From: Saccharomycopsis phalli
Taxonomy: Eukaryota > Ascomycota > Saccharomycetes > Ascoideales > Saccharomycopsidaceae
Assembly: GCA_020342235.1 (NCBI GenBank)
Contig: CP073212.1
Coordinates: 1,364,001 to 1,428,000, forward strand
Reading direction: 5' to 3'
DNA length: 64,000 nt
The notes under the pieces are model-generated. The model was not told where the DNA came from, searched no databases, and saw only the letters and a program-made list of their open reading frames with translations. Positions 41,280-49,699 of this stretch are shown piece by piece (position 1 is the first letter of the stretch; each line of letters begins with the position of its first letter). A program made the position numbers and the translations under genes.

Positions 41280-41373
41280 ACGCGTTTATACGCGAAAAAT
41301 AAAAGACGCGAAAATGGGACGCTAAATGCGGCCTGTGTTTAGGGGCACGCATTTATTGCTAAGGGCGCGAAAG
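41280..41373 (-). promoter_or_regulatory. Cluster of MCB/SCB-like G1/S elements for CDC6
   Basis: ACGCGT (41280-41285, a canonical MCB), ACGCGAAAA variants at about 41290-41297 and 41306-41314, and GGCGCGAAA at 41364-41372 (TTTCGCGCC on the gene strand). These match known MBF/SBF/E2F-type sites and lie 164-257 bp upstream of the CDC6 ATG. Confidence 0.75.
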
Positions 41374-41384
41374 TAGTTGGGATG

Positions 41385-41490
41385 AGTGAAGTGAAGTGAT
41401 GAAGTGAAGAGAAGAAGAAGTGAAGAGAAGAGAAGAAGTAAATCAGAAAGTTAAGAAGTAAATCAGAAAGTAAAGAAGCAAATGGGAAAG
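41385..41490. repeat. Purine-rich imperfect repeats
   Basis: GAAGTGAAGAGAAGA and AGAAGTAAATCAGAAAGTTA-type units follow one another. The plus strand is almost pyrimidine-free over about 100 bp. Confidence 0.8.
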
Positions 41491-41533
41491 TAATAATAAT
41501 ATGTTTTTCAATTCTATAGCTATACTAGGCTCC
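41491..41533 (-). mobile_element. Short remnant of the LINE 3' end
   Basis: TAATAATAAT tail followed by CTATAGCTATACTAGGCTCC, matching the tail end of the 22459-22670 element. Either strongly 5'-truncated or eroded. Confidence 0.7.
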
Positions 41534-41962
41534 CTCTGAGGGTGAAATGAAGTTGACTAGATAGATGGTAAGTTACATGCATTTACAGAATATATTGTAG
41601 ATGTACTTAAATTTAAATCTCTTGAGATAGATTCAAAATGGATTGCTACGCAAATCCAATGCCTAGCATCATGTGACTATGCAAACAATATCCCAGATCC
41701 AATGCCAAACAATAACACATCAATAGTCACATGACATTATCTGGGGTAACCGAGCAAGTCGATAGTGGGTGAATCTTCATTGGCTGAAACTACAATTGAT
41801 AAAACATGCATTGTACTAAACCGACACTTCATTAAAGCTCAACTGAATCGCCATTGACGATAAACCAGCCACATTCACCCACAGCTATAGAAGTAAATAA
41901 ACATATCATTATAGTCTGTCAACATGTAGCGATCCGCACTGGTCCACTGGTCTTCCGGGTAA

Positions 41963-41973
41963 CACGTGAGTCA
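41963..41973 (+). promoter_or_regulatory. Overlapping CACGTG and Gcn4-type site before ILV6
   Basis: CACGTG (41963-41968) overlaps TGAGTCA (41967-41973), the Gcn4 consensus, ending 16 bp before the ILV6 ATG. Gcn4 control of branched-chain amino acid genes is well known. Proximity to the ATG means it would act from the leader or only with a downstream start. Confidence 0.55.
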
Positions 41974-41989
41974 CGATAACGGTCAGCAA

Positions 41990-42892
41990 ATGAATTCCTT
42001 CGACATGATTTCCCGAACCACCCAATTGCGGAGTCTTGTCTTTCGTCGCAGCAACTCGTCATCGACTGCGGCGCTTGCGTACAAAGCGCTTCACCGCCAC
42101 AGAAAGCAACCGTCTTTACCGGTTATAGACACTCCCAAATGGTCGGCACAAGGCGCGGTTTCGTCGATTTTGTACGAGACTCCATTGCCACTGCAGTCGC
42201 CAAAGAAGCGGCACATCCTCAATTGTCTTGTCCAGAACGAGCCGGGTGTGTTGTCGCTTATTTCTGGAATTTTGGCTGCGCGTGGGTTCAATATCGACTC
42301 GCTTATCGTGTGCAACACCGACATTCTGGATCTTAGTCGGATGACGATCATTCTCCAGGGCCAAGACGCGGTGATTGAGCAGGCACGGCGGCAGATTGAG
42401 GACCTTGTTCCTGTTTTTGCGGTTTTGGACTACCTGAACTCCCAGATTATCAAGCGGGAGTTGTTGTTGGCCAGGGTCAGTTTGTTGGGTCCAGAGTACT
42501 TCCAGGACTTGATCAAGCAGCACGAGGGCGATCTTTCGCCGGAATTGGATGCAAAGAAGCAGGAGGGAGTGATCGGCGACAAGTACCACCCTAAGAATCT
42601 TAGTCCATCAGAGTTGTTACGGATCAAGAGCCAGTACTTGAGTGCGATCCAGAACTTGACCCAGCAATTCGGGGGGAGAATCGTGGATATCTCGGCCAAA
42701 AACTGTATCATTGAGCTCAGCGGGAAGCCAGAAAGAATCTCCAACTTCTTGCAGTTGGTGAAGCCTTTTGGATTGTTGGAGGTTGCCCGGAGCGGAATGA
42801 TGGCATTGCCACGGACTCCGCTCGAGGGATTGTCTGAAGATGTTCAAGAGGTTTCTAGCGATGTTGACGTCAGCAACTTGCCTCCAGGTTAG
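41990..42892 (+). CDS. ILV6: Acetolactate synthase regulatory subunit Ilv6
   Basis: The 300-residue mitochondrial protein starts at the ATG at 41990. An in-frame GTG at 41966 is not a likely start. The first about 50 residues are rich in Arg, Ser and Ala and free of acidic runs, as expected for an import presequence. An ACT domain follows (HILNCLVQNEPGVLSLISGI, FNIDSLIVCNTDILDLSRMTI), then the ALS small-subunit C-terminal domain (LTQQFGGRIVDISAKNCIIELSG, with LVKPFGLLEVARSGMMALPR). It activates the catalytic subunit Ilv2 and gives valine feedback inhibition in branched-chain amino acid synthesis. The length matches S. cerevisiae Ilv6 (309 aa). Confidence 0.96.
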   Translation: MNSFDMISRTTQLRSLVFRRSNSSSTAALAYKALHRHRKQPSLPVIDTPKWSAQGAVSSILYETPLPLQSPKKRHILNCLVQNEPGVLSLISGILAARGFNIDSLIVCNTDILDLSRMTIILQGQDAVIEQARRQIEDLVPVFAVLDYLNSQIIKRELLLARVSLLGPEYFQDLIKQHEGDLSPELDAKKQEGVIGDKYHPKNLSPSELLRIKSQYLSAIQNLTQQFGGRIVDISAKNCIIELSGKPERISNFLQLVKPFGLLEVARSGMMALPRTPLEGLSEDVQEVSSDVDVSNLPPG

Positions 42893-43767
42893 TCTAGGTG
42901 ACTATATTCATTGGAGCATTGGTGATTATCGACAAGCTAATCTGTACTGGGTGTAGTATTGTCAAATCGCTGCATCATCATACTGGAGTTTATCTAAATA
43001 GTCTCAAATATACGACAGTGTAATATTGTAGCCGAGGCACGGAGTTGGAAGTGGTTCGGTGTTTGAAATTGGCAATGTTTGAAAGACTTGTTTTTTTACA
43101 AAGGAGTGGCTAGATGATTGCCGATGGAGGAGACAGAAAGTTGAGATGTTATGAAGATATAGTTGAAAGATGTAGCTAAAGACAAAGTTGTAAAAGTTGA
43201 GAAGATGTTATGAAGATGTAGCTAAAGACAAAGTTGCAAAAGTTGCAGAGATAAAGTTGTAGGATAAGTTGTAAAGATACGACTGATGTAATATAGTAAC
43301 TAAGATTCGTGTTGATAAGATAGTTGGAATATATTCACTTGACCTATCTGGGGGCCGAGATTGGCTATATAAGTGGTGACGGAGTCAGGAGAGGAGAGAC
43401 GTGAACGTACGGCACGGCTGCCTTATTATTGCCTCAACTGGTCAAAGGGATGTGTTTAGGGTAATTATCTAATACTAATCGTGGGAGTTTGAGTCTTGTA
43501 TCAAAAAGAATTAAGATAGGTACGGACTTTATTACAACTGAAAAGATAAAGTTGTAAGTTGAAAAGTTGCATTCATGAGAAGAAATAACTGTGGTTAAAT
43601 CCCATATCAAATAGCTATAATAAAAGATTTACAAACTTGTATCCCAGTCACTACATTGCAACATCCCTTTCTTAACGTTGACCGATAGATTTTGCACTTG
43701 TGCATATACTTTTGTACCAGTGCCCTTGCAAAATGTCCTCGAAAATTTTTACAAAACATACTACAAC
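42893..43767. other. Intergenic region with tandem duplications
   Basis: Contains a roughly 50-bp imperfect tandem duplication at 43146-43250 (GATGTAGCTAAAGACAAAGT core, twice) followed by AAAGTTGTA-type short repeats. No coding sequence recognised. Confidence 0.6.
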
Positions 43768-44031
43768 ATGAAAATAAACTGGTTCATCATAATGCTCTTG
43801 CTTTCACCTATCGACTCCTACCCAACCACATTGACAAGCCTCTTTGTAAGTATCCGGAACCAGGCAACGCAGTTCTAATTATAGACGGACGAAATGAACT
43901 CAACCAAGGTCGATACCCTCATTTCCACCTACAAGACTAAGATTACAAGCGCCATTCCATACATCAAAACGTTTCTAGGGAAATTGACACAGAATAATAA
44001 TGCCATCCCACGTGATGGAGACCCTCAATAA
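43768..44031 (+). CDS. Small spliced gene for a putative secreted protein
   Basis: Two exons (43768-43845 and 43885-44031) separated by a 39-nt intron of exactly the local type (GTAAGT...CTAATTATAG) give a 74-residue protein. The start MKINWFIIMLLLSPIDSYP is a strong signal peptide. The mature part is short, helical-looking, Lys/Thr-rich, without Cys, with one NST sequon, and ends PRDGDPQ. If the intron is retained, the frame stops within it. The stop lies only 27 bp before the dioxygenase-like gene's ATG. I recognise no family. The evidence is the join of signal peptide, good splice signals and a continued frame, so it remains a prediction. Confidence 0.5.
43846..43884 (+). other. Predicted 39-nt intron
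   Basis: Donor GTAAGT, branch-like CTAAT, acceptor ATAG. Retention gives an in-frame TAA inside the intron. Confidence 0.55.
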
Positions 44032-44058
44032 ATACAATGGGGCGTTGCATCCACATCA

Positions 44059-44451
44059 ATGAGTGTCTCCAATGTGTTTTCGAACCTCGGAATCGAGTCG
44101 TACGACATCCACACATACTACAGAAAGAAGCCGTCATTAGAAAAGGACAAGATCTTGAAACTCAAAGCAAAGTTGGAGCAGGACTTTGCCAAAGAAATCG
44201 CAGCCGGTGATATCAGGGTCCACAAGGTCCATGACGAACCAATTGGTCCACACCCTATCCCAATGTGGGAGATTGATCTTCGAAAACCCGAGGTGTTTGT
44301 TCGGGTGTTGCCGTGGTACCAAGTGAATCACGACGGACTTCCAGTGTTGATCCACCCAAAGTCTAGCAAAGGCGACTTGGTTGATCACACTGAGCACGCG
44401 ATCTGGTTGGGCCAGAAGCAGGACTTGATTCTTGATATTTTAACACGGTAG
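44059..44451 (+). CDS. DOPA 4,5-dioxygenase-like protein
   Basis: The 130-residue protein matches the compact DOPA 4,5-dioxygenase family (PF08883) of fungi and bacteria. Conserved blocks are SYDIHTYYRK, GPHPIPMWEI, LPVLIHPKSSKGDLVDHTEHAIWLG. The His residues in these blocks are the expected metal ligands. Family members include extradiol ring-cleaving enzymes acting on DOPA or related catechols, but most yeast members have no proven substrate. S. cerevisiae lacks an obvious copy. The start is the first ATG, 27 bp after the stop of the small spliced gene, so its promoter must overlap that gene or be shared with it. Confidence 0.85.
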   Translation: MSVSNVFSNLGIESYDIHTYYRKKPSLEKDKILKLKAKLEQDFAKEIAAGDIRVHKVHDEPIGPHPIPMWEIDLRKPEVFVRVLPWYQVNHDGLPVLIHPKSSKGDLVDHTEHAIWLGQKQDLILDILTR

Positions 44452-44694
44452 CCGTGTGGAAACTCGGAATACATTGGGAGGTATATATGATGAATAACAC
44501 GTGTGTTGCAGTCAGCACCAATCACATGTAAAAACGTCCCATTGGGATACAACTTCCACAACTTGTATGCGGGGAAATAGCCACAGATTGCCAATGACGT
44601 TGAACGGCATGTCTCATCAGACATCTTGTTTTCCGGGTAATTGTATATTAAATTCGGCAGGGCGCATAACCTGTCAGTAAAAGCGGATACAGTG

Positions 44695-45336
44695 ATGGGT
44701 GGTAATTTTGTAATGCCAGACTCTGTTTCGCCAGCAACCACAGACTCACAAGGGCCTTCCTCGGTTCCTTTGGCGACGTCGCAGCCTACGAAAAAGGAGC
44801 AGACCTATTTGTTTGCTAACGACTGCGACTTGGAGATATACTGTTCGCCGTTTGGTGTTTCAGCACTTTATGTGAATATCAAGAATTCCGGTATCGTAGG
44901 AATTGGCAGCACAATGGGACGGATCACCGGGCAGACAAAGGGGCGTGTGTATTATAATAACGGAGACGATTTCAAGAAGAAGAAATTCAAGATTCATGGT
45001 ATTGTCGATGACCAAGACATGCTTCGTATTGACTTTTTCCGCATCTTCAAGGACGAGGGAAAGGGCGATCCGCTCGTGAATGAAGCAGGCTACGACGGTT
45101 CAGCTAGCCAGGGTAGTTCGCTAAACTCTTCACCAGCAGGAACTTCTCTGGATGAACCATTTGGGAACGGGGCACGACGGAAAGTCAAGCGTGACGGGTC
45201 AAGCAACGATGAGGATTATGAAGACGACGAGGATGTGGAGGTGCCTGATATTATATTCCAGGGCGTGTGTCCTAGTTGTAGACCTGAGAAGGTGGATCCA
45301 TTTATAGGGGTGTTTAGTTTTGAGACTGGTGACTAA
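44695..45336 (+). CDS. Conserved-looking hypothetical protein
   Basis: The 213-residue protein starts at the ATG at 44695 (the open frame begins upstream at a TTG; a second ATG lies six codons on). A Ser/Thr-rich N-terminus (1-35) precedes a compact domain (about 40-130) with YLFANDCDLEIYCSPFGVSA, a GIGSTMGRITGQTKGRVYYN segment and DQDMLRIDFFRIFKD. An acidic, low-complexity linker and a CPSC motif follow near the end. No signal peptide or membrane span. I do not recognise the family. The regular hydrophobic pattern and normal codon use argue that it is a real gene. Confidence 0.6.
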   Translation: MGGNFVMPDSVSPATTDSQGPSSVPLATSQPTKKEQTYLFANDCDLEIYCSPFGVSALYVNIKNSGIVGIGSTMGRITGQTKGRVYYNNGDDFKKKKFKIHGIVDDQDMLRIDFFRIFKDEGKGDPLVNEAGYDGSASQGSSLNSSPAGTSLDEPFGNGARRKVKRDGSSNDEDYEDDEDVEVPDIIFQGVCPSCRPEKVDPFIGVFSFETGD

Positions 45337-45485
45337 TTAATGTATGGATAATGGATAATTGGTAATTGGTGTAATAATAGAACGAAGTAGATAATAATCC
45401 CGAGAATACATATATAAAGCCAAACTTGTATAAAGCAATGTGCAGTACCTATTAGTAGTTGCCTAAGTAACTGTCCGACCATTTT

Positions 45486-45616
45486 TCTTTATATTACGCT
45501 ACAATAAGTAATCCGGATGGTCTGCTTGATACTTTGGTTACAATAAATAATTCAGTCAATCTCCTTGATATTTTGGTTACGATAAATAACCCAGACAATC
45601 TCCTTTATACATTGGT
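45486..45616. repeat. 39-bp tandem repeat
   Basis: CTTGATACTTTGGTTACAAT-type units start at 45525 and 45564, with partial copies on both sides. It lies between two co-oriented genes. Confidence 0.85.
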
Positions 45617-45848
45617 ATATACAGTTTTGGCCAAAGTGTAAGAATTACCACATGACTTGGAACATCTACCATAATATAGTGAGTAGAACCTTTGAATGAA
45701 TATAAAAACTATACAACTTGTCTTGAAAAAATAAATGGCAAATTTCCCGTCATTGTGTCCAAATAGCAGACACTCAGATTTACAAATACCTTTGCCCTGT
45801 GTTCTTGAAGCTGGTTCATGTGCTAAACACATTGTCTACTTGGGCACT

Positions 45849-46356
45849 ATGATTATTTCGGCACCATATCTTTTGCCTTTTCTCTTCACAGCCACCTCTC
45901 TTGTCATTTACCAAGAGCCTCCGCTCCTCGAATCATCTCGGCTCAACATGCCTACTGACCACAATCTATACAGGAGCTACATTTCAGTGCTTAAAGCAAA
46001 TCCCCAGGGATTCCTAGCCACCCCACAAGCAAAGCAGCTTTTCAAGGCTTGCCACATGGAAAAATTCAAAGACTGTTACGACTCTGTTGTTGCGATTCAC
46101 CACCACTGTTGCGATTTACAAGATACAACCGAAAATTGTGACTGCCAATTGGGCAAGAAAATCGCCTCCAAATGCGCGCCGTACTGTGACTATGTAAGTA
46201 AATGTGACTCCCCTACACTCCTAACATTAGAAAAACCAAGACAAATTCATGGCGATTCGCACTCAGTTATGCACCACGTTCACCAGAGAACAGAGCCCGC
46301 AACCGCAACGTGACTATATATCACGTGACACAATTTCCGCCAATGGTTTTCTGTGA
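45849..46356 (+). CDS. Cys-rich secreted protein, spliced
   Basis: The 156-residue product starts at the ATG at 45849 (MIISAPYLLPFLFTATSL, a signal peptide). The frame is open to an earlier ATG at 45735, but that extension would displace the signal sequence. A 37-nt intron (46194-46230, GTAAGT...CTAACATTAG) joins the main exon to 46231-46356. Without splicing, the frame runs on to a stop at 46313. The mature part holds about ten Cys in a spaced pattern (CHMEKFKDC, HHHCCD, CDCQ, CAPYC, and QLC from exon 2), suggesting a disulfide-stabilised extracellular domain. I recognise no family; it is not CFEM by spacing. The stop lies 31 bp before the COX13 ATG. Confidence 0.6.
46194..46230 (+). other. 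Predicted 37-nt intron
   Basis: Donor GTAAGT, branch CTAAC, acceptor ATTAG. Splicing adds a final Cys-containing exon to the Cys-rich gene. Confidence 0.65.
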
Positions 46357-46387
46357 AAATCCAAATCGTATGAGGATATACACCAAC

Positions 46388-46795
46388 ATGTTTTCACGAA
46401 ATTTCGTCAAGGCTACAAGAACTTTTATTAGATCCAACCACAGTTTGCCATCATATGCCAACGAGCCAGCTTTTGGAAAGGCCGATGCCGCTGCTGGAAA
46501 GGCTTTTGCTGAGCATTTGAGTGCTGTTGAGCACCATGCTGCTGGAACTTCTGGTTTGTGGAAGAAGATCTCATTGTTTGTTGCGTTGCCAGCCATTGGA
46601 TTGACTGCCATCAACACGTATTTTGTTGAGAAGGAGCATGCTGAACACCGTGAGCACAAGCGTCATCTCAGTGACGAGGAATGGCCAATTGACTATGAGT
46701 TCCAAAACATCAGAACCAAGAACTATTTCTGGGGCGATGGTGACAAGACTTTGTTCTGGAACCCGGTTGTCAACCGTCATGTTAAGAGGGAGTAA
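46388..46795 (+). CDS. COX13: Cytochrome c oxidase subunit VIa (Cox13)
   Basis: The 135-residue protein starts at the ATG at 46388. The first about 25 residues are basic (MFSRNFVKATRTFIRS), a mitochondrial presequence. A single inner-membrane span (ISLFVALPAIGLTAINTYFV) is followed by the conserved subunit VIa tail with EEWPIDYEFQNIR, KNYFWGDGDKTLFWNPVVN. Cox13 is a peripheral regulator of complex IV. S. cerevisiae Cox13 is 129 aa. A CACGTG box lies at 46322-46327, inside the end of the upstream Cys-rich gene. Confidence 0.97.
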   Translation: MFSRNFVKATRTFIRSNHSLPSYANEPAFGKADAAAGKAFAEHLSAVEHHAAGTSGLWKKISLFVALPAIGLTAINTYFVEKEHAEHREHKRHLSDEEWPIDYEFQNIRTKNYFWGDGDKTLFWNPVVNRHVKRE

Positions 46796-47831
46796 GTAGC
46801 ATAATATACAGTGGTATGCATGTAGAATAGGAGAATAAAAGGAGAGAATGGGATAGTAAGGATAAATGAGAAAGGATAGAGAGAGAATAGAATAGGACGA
46901 GAGAATAGAATGAAAAGAATAGAACTATAAAAGAACTGTATATGATGTAAATGTTGTGGGAAAAAGTGTTGGATTAGAGAATATTTGCTATGCAGTTGAG
47001 ATACAGTGAGCAACCTAGAATAAATTCATGAAAGTTCTTGCTGGGATTTCATTATACCATTTGACTTTTATTAGGGTGGCTTTTTAATTGTGAGGCTGAT
47101 GGAGACTTGCTTGGGACTTTTATCTGCATCGTTGATTTTAATTTTATAAATTGGCTCAAGGAAGTGTGTATTTACAATGCATTGGTTATCATGAGATTTC
47201 CATTGAATTAGATTAATCTATATCTTTGAAATAAATTTCACTTTGGTAGTAATGTTGGTTGTATTGATTAGTTGTGGTATACTAGGCTTTTAGAGAAATG
47301 ACTTGGGTCAATGACAAGCACTTTGATGAGGCTGTTTAATTAGAGGCTGTTTAATTAGTTCAGTTATTCAAACAGTCAATGCTATGATATCCTTAATTTG
47401 ACTAGGTTGAGATCTTTTCGGTTCAAAAGCCTTTTAAAAGGTTGTAAAACAATTGGTGAACCAGGCCATTTGTCTAATTAACCATTGTGCAAATAATAAT
47501 TCTAGGACAATGGCAATCCTTGTGCAAGACGACATTCAAAAAGCACTGTACTGAGTTTCTGTCTAATTTGCAAGACCAATGTCAAAACTTTTGCATTTTC
47601 AAGGTATGACAATTACTGGTATACGCTAGCAAGCATAGTGACATTTGAATATTTAAGCAGATCCATTATAACTAGAGTATAACCATTACAACTAATTAGA
47701 ACCATCATAACCAGAGCAAATAACCAAAACCAAACGTTGGAGCAGTATTGTAGGACGTTGCAGTATACGTCATTACCACAATTGCTCATTTGCTTTACAC
47801 CGTTGCATTCCTCTGCCTTGTACCATCATAT

Positions 47832-47930
47832 TTCCACTTTACATTTTCCACTTTACATTTTTCGCTTCACATTTTGCGCTTCACATTTTTCACTTTACGT
47901 CTTCTCTACTTCACACTTTCGACTTTCTAT
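47832..47930. repeat. About 13-15-bp pyrimidine-rich repeats
   Basis: Successive variants of TTTTCACTTTACA, TTTTCGCTTCACA and TTTTGCGCTTCACA. Confidence 0.8.
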
Positions 47931-47970
47931 TTCCACATTTCCTTCACACCAACTAGTAGCCTGTGAATTG

Positions 47971-48131
47971 CCCATGAATTCCATGAATCCCATGAATCCC
48001 ATGAATTCCATGAATCCCATGAATTCCATGAATCCCATGAATTCCATGAATTCCATGAATCCCATGAATCCCATGAATCCCATGAATCCCATGAATCCCA
48101 TGAATCCCATGAATCCCATGAATCCCATGAA
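47971..48131. repeat. 9-bp ATGAATCCC minisatellite, about 18 copies
   Basis: CATGAATCC/CATGAATTC units repeat with a strict 9-bp period, so several reading frames stay open through it on both strands. The frame containing it has no ATG upstream of the array. Treated as non-coding. Confidence 0.95.
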
Positions 48132-48255
48132 TACCCACAAAATACTCACAAACACCGTGAATACCAGGGACATGCCCTACATGGATCTCATTATAATCTC
48201 ATTATAATTATTTAGACAACAGCCATGGCACCAGTCAACGCCCATTACCACCACG

Positions 48256-49644
48256 CTACCTTGTCGAAAAAATATACAAATTGTTAGTCGCGGCAATCGC
48301 CACGCTATTCTCCCTGGGATGCCACGACAAATGCAATATTGATTTCTTGAAATCCACGCTCTCAAAGTCCAAGTCACGACGCATGCCGCTGGCACTGTTC
48401 TTGCGCAACGTTGGCACCCCCACTTTCTTGGCCTTGAACGCGCTCTTGTCGGCCTGCAACACGATCTCAGACTCGCTGCTCTCGTTGCTCGAAACGACGT
48501 CCGGGTAAATCATGAAGTTGTTGTTGTACGATCCGGACATCATGGACTTGCCGTCGCCGGAGAAGACGACCTCGAACTTGTCGAAAATCGCGTCGTTTTC
48601 GTATGCGTCGCAGAGCCGGTCGCGCAACTGCTCGTGCACGTTTATTGTCTTGACCGGCTTGTTCTCCATCTTGATGTCCCAGATCTTCACCGTCATGTAG
48701 TCCCGCGAGATGATGTACCGCCCGTCGTCGTTGAATTTGACGTCCAGAATCGACGCCGTGATCTCTGTGAAAAAGTTGTGTGCCGATGTATCCATGTATT
48801 CCTCATACACCTTCGCGTGCGAATCGCACAAGGCGTTTTCCCGCATGTCCGCCAACTTGATTTCGCCCTTGCTCAGCGAGTACGCAAACAAGTTGCAGCT
48901 GGTTGGGTGGAACGCCGCGCTGGTGATCACCTGCGTGAGCTCCTCCATGTTGGCCGGCTTGATGTCCACGATGTTGAAGCACTGGTCCGCGATCCCCATG
49001 TTCCAGAGGTTGATGCGAAGATCGTCGGCAGAGATGAACGTCTCTGCGTCGGAATTGATGCTGATCGAGTTGATGTGGTACGTGTGCGCGTTGCCAAAGA
49101 TCCGCCGCGGCTTTGCCGCAATAATCGTGTCGTGGAGCTCCATCGTCGGAAGCCGGAGACTGCCAAGGCTGGGCGAAAGCCCAGACAACACGCTGTTCGA
49201 AAGCATATTGTAGCTCCCGTGTCCCTGGGCGTCGCGGAGATTGCTCTCGCTCACAATCTTGATCGACTTCTCGTACACCTTCCACAACTTGATCGTCTTG
49301 TCGTTTGTCGAAAGAAGAAAGTGCGCCCGGTTCAGCCTCTTGCACCACTTGATCTTGTTAATCTTCTCCTCGATCTCAAGCGACTTGAGATAGTCAAACT
49401 CCGCGTCATGACTCTGGAACTCCGTGTGGAACCGATACTCGCAGTTCTTCTTCAGCTTGTTCCGCTCAAACAACACCACCCTGCCTCCCCGATCCCCCGT
49501 CGCAAGATAGTCCCCTGTCTGGTCAAACTCCACCGTAGAAATGATGTCCGCTTCCGTGATGTTTTCAATCTCGCCCTTGTCTCCAAAACACTGCGAAAAC
49601 TTCCATCGCTGGTTTAAGTCTGTGCTGTCCTCTATCGTTGCCAT
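48256..49644 (-). CDS. CDC55: PP2A regulatory subunit B (Cdc55)
   Basis: The 462-residue seven-bladed WD40 protein is of the B55 family. It opens with [20 protein letters not shown], then [27 protein letters not shown], and the B55 hairpin region [21 protein letters not shown] that contacts the scaffold subunit Tpd3. Later blades include [20 protein letters not shown], and the protein ends [16 protein letters not shown]. It targets PP2A to substrates in mitotic exit, the spindle checkpoint and Swe1/Cdc28 control. It is shorter than S. cerevisiae Cdc55 (526 aa), as in many fungi. A CACGTG box lies 50-55 bp upstream of the ATG. Confidence 0.97.
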   Translation of the reverse strand: MATIEDSTDLNQRWKFSQCFGDKGEIENITEADIISTVEFDQTGDYLATGDRGGRVVLFERNKLKKNCEYRFHTEFQSHDAEFDYLKSLEIEEKINKIKWCKRLNRAHFLLSTNDKTIKLWKVYEKSIKIVSESNLRDAQGHGSYNMLSNSVLSGLSPSLGSLRLPTMELHDTIIAAKPRRIFGNAHTYHINSISINSDAETFISADDLRINLWNMGIADQCFNIVDIKPANMEELTQVITSAAFHPTSCNLFAYSLSKGEIKLADMRENALCDSHAKVYEEYMDTSAHNFFTEITASILDVKFNDDGRYIISRDYMTVKIWDIKMENKPVKTINVHEQLRDRLCDAYENDAIFDKFEVVFSGDGKSMMSGSYNNNFMIYPDVVSSNESSESEIVLQADKSAFKAKKVGVPTLRKNSASGMRRDLDFESVDFKKSILHLSWHPRENSVAIAATNNLYIFSTR

Positions 49645-49699
49645 TGCAATGCCGGATATACGAAAAGTTTATTTCACAGCAAAGCAAAAACGTCACGTG

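Larger units (their letters stand above)
46796..48255. other. COX13/CDC55 convergent intergenic region
   Basis: Repeat-rich non-coding DNA. Polypurine AGAGAATAGAAT-like repeats lie at 46825-46930. Pyrimidine-rich TTTTCACTTTACA units lie at 47832-47930. A 9-bp minisatellite lies at 47971-48131. No gene recognised. Confidence 0.6.

Noticed and set aside
41966-41989. GTG at 41966 as ILV6 start, or GTGAGT there as a splice donor
   Set aside because: The ATG at 41990 gives a normal presequence and length, and no upstream exon with an ATG or matching acceptor fits.
47737-48207. 156-codon frame ending in MNPMNS repeats
   Set aside because: Starts with TTG, has no ATG before the 9-bp repeat array, and shows no signal or domain outside the array.
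48634-49617. 327-codon plus-strand frame
   Set aside because: Antisense shadow of CDC55 with His/Arg/Val-rich composition.
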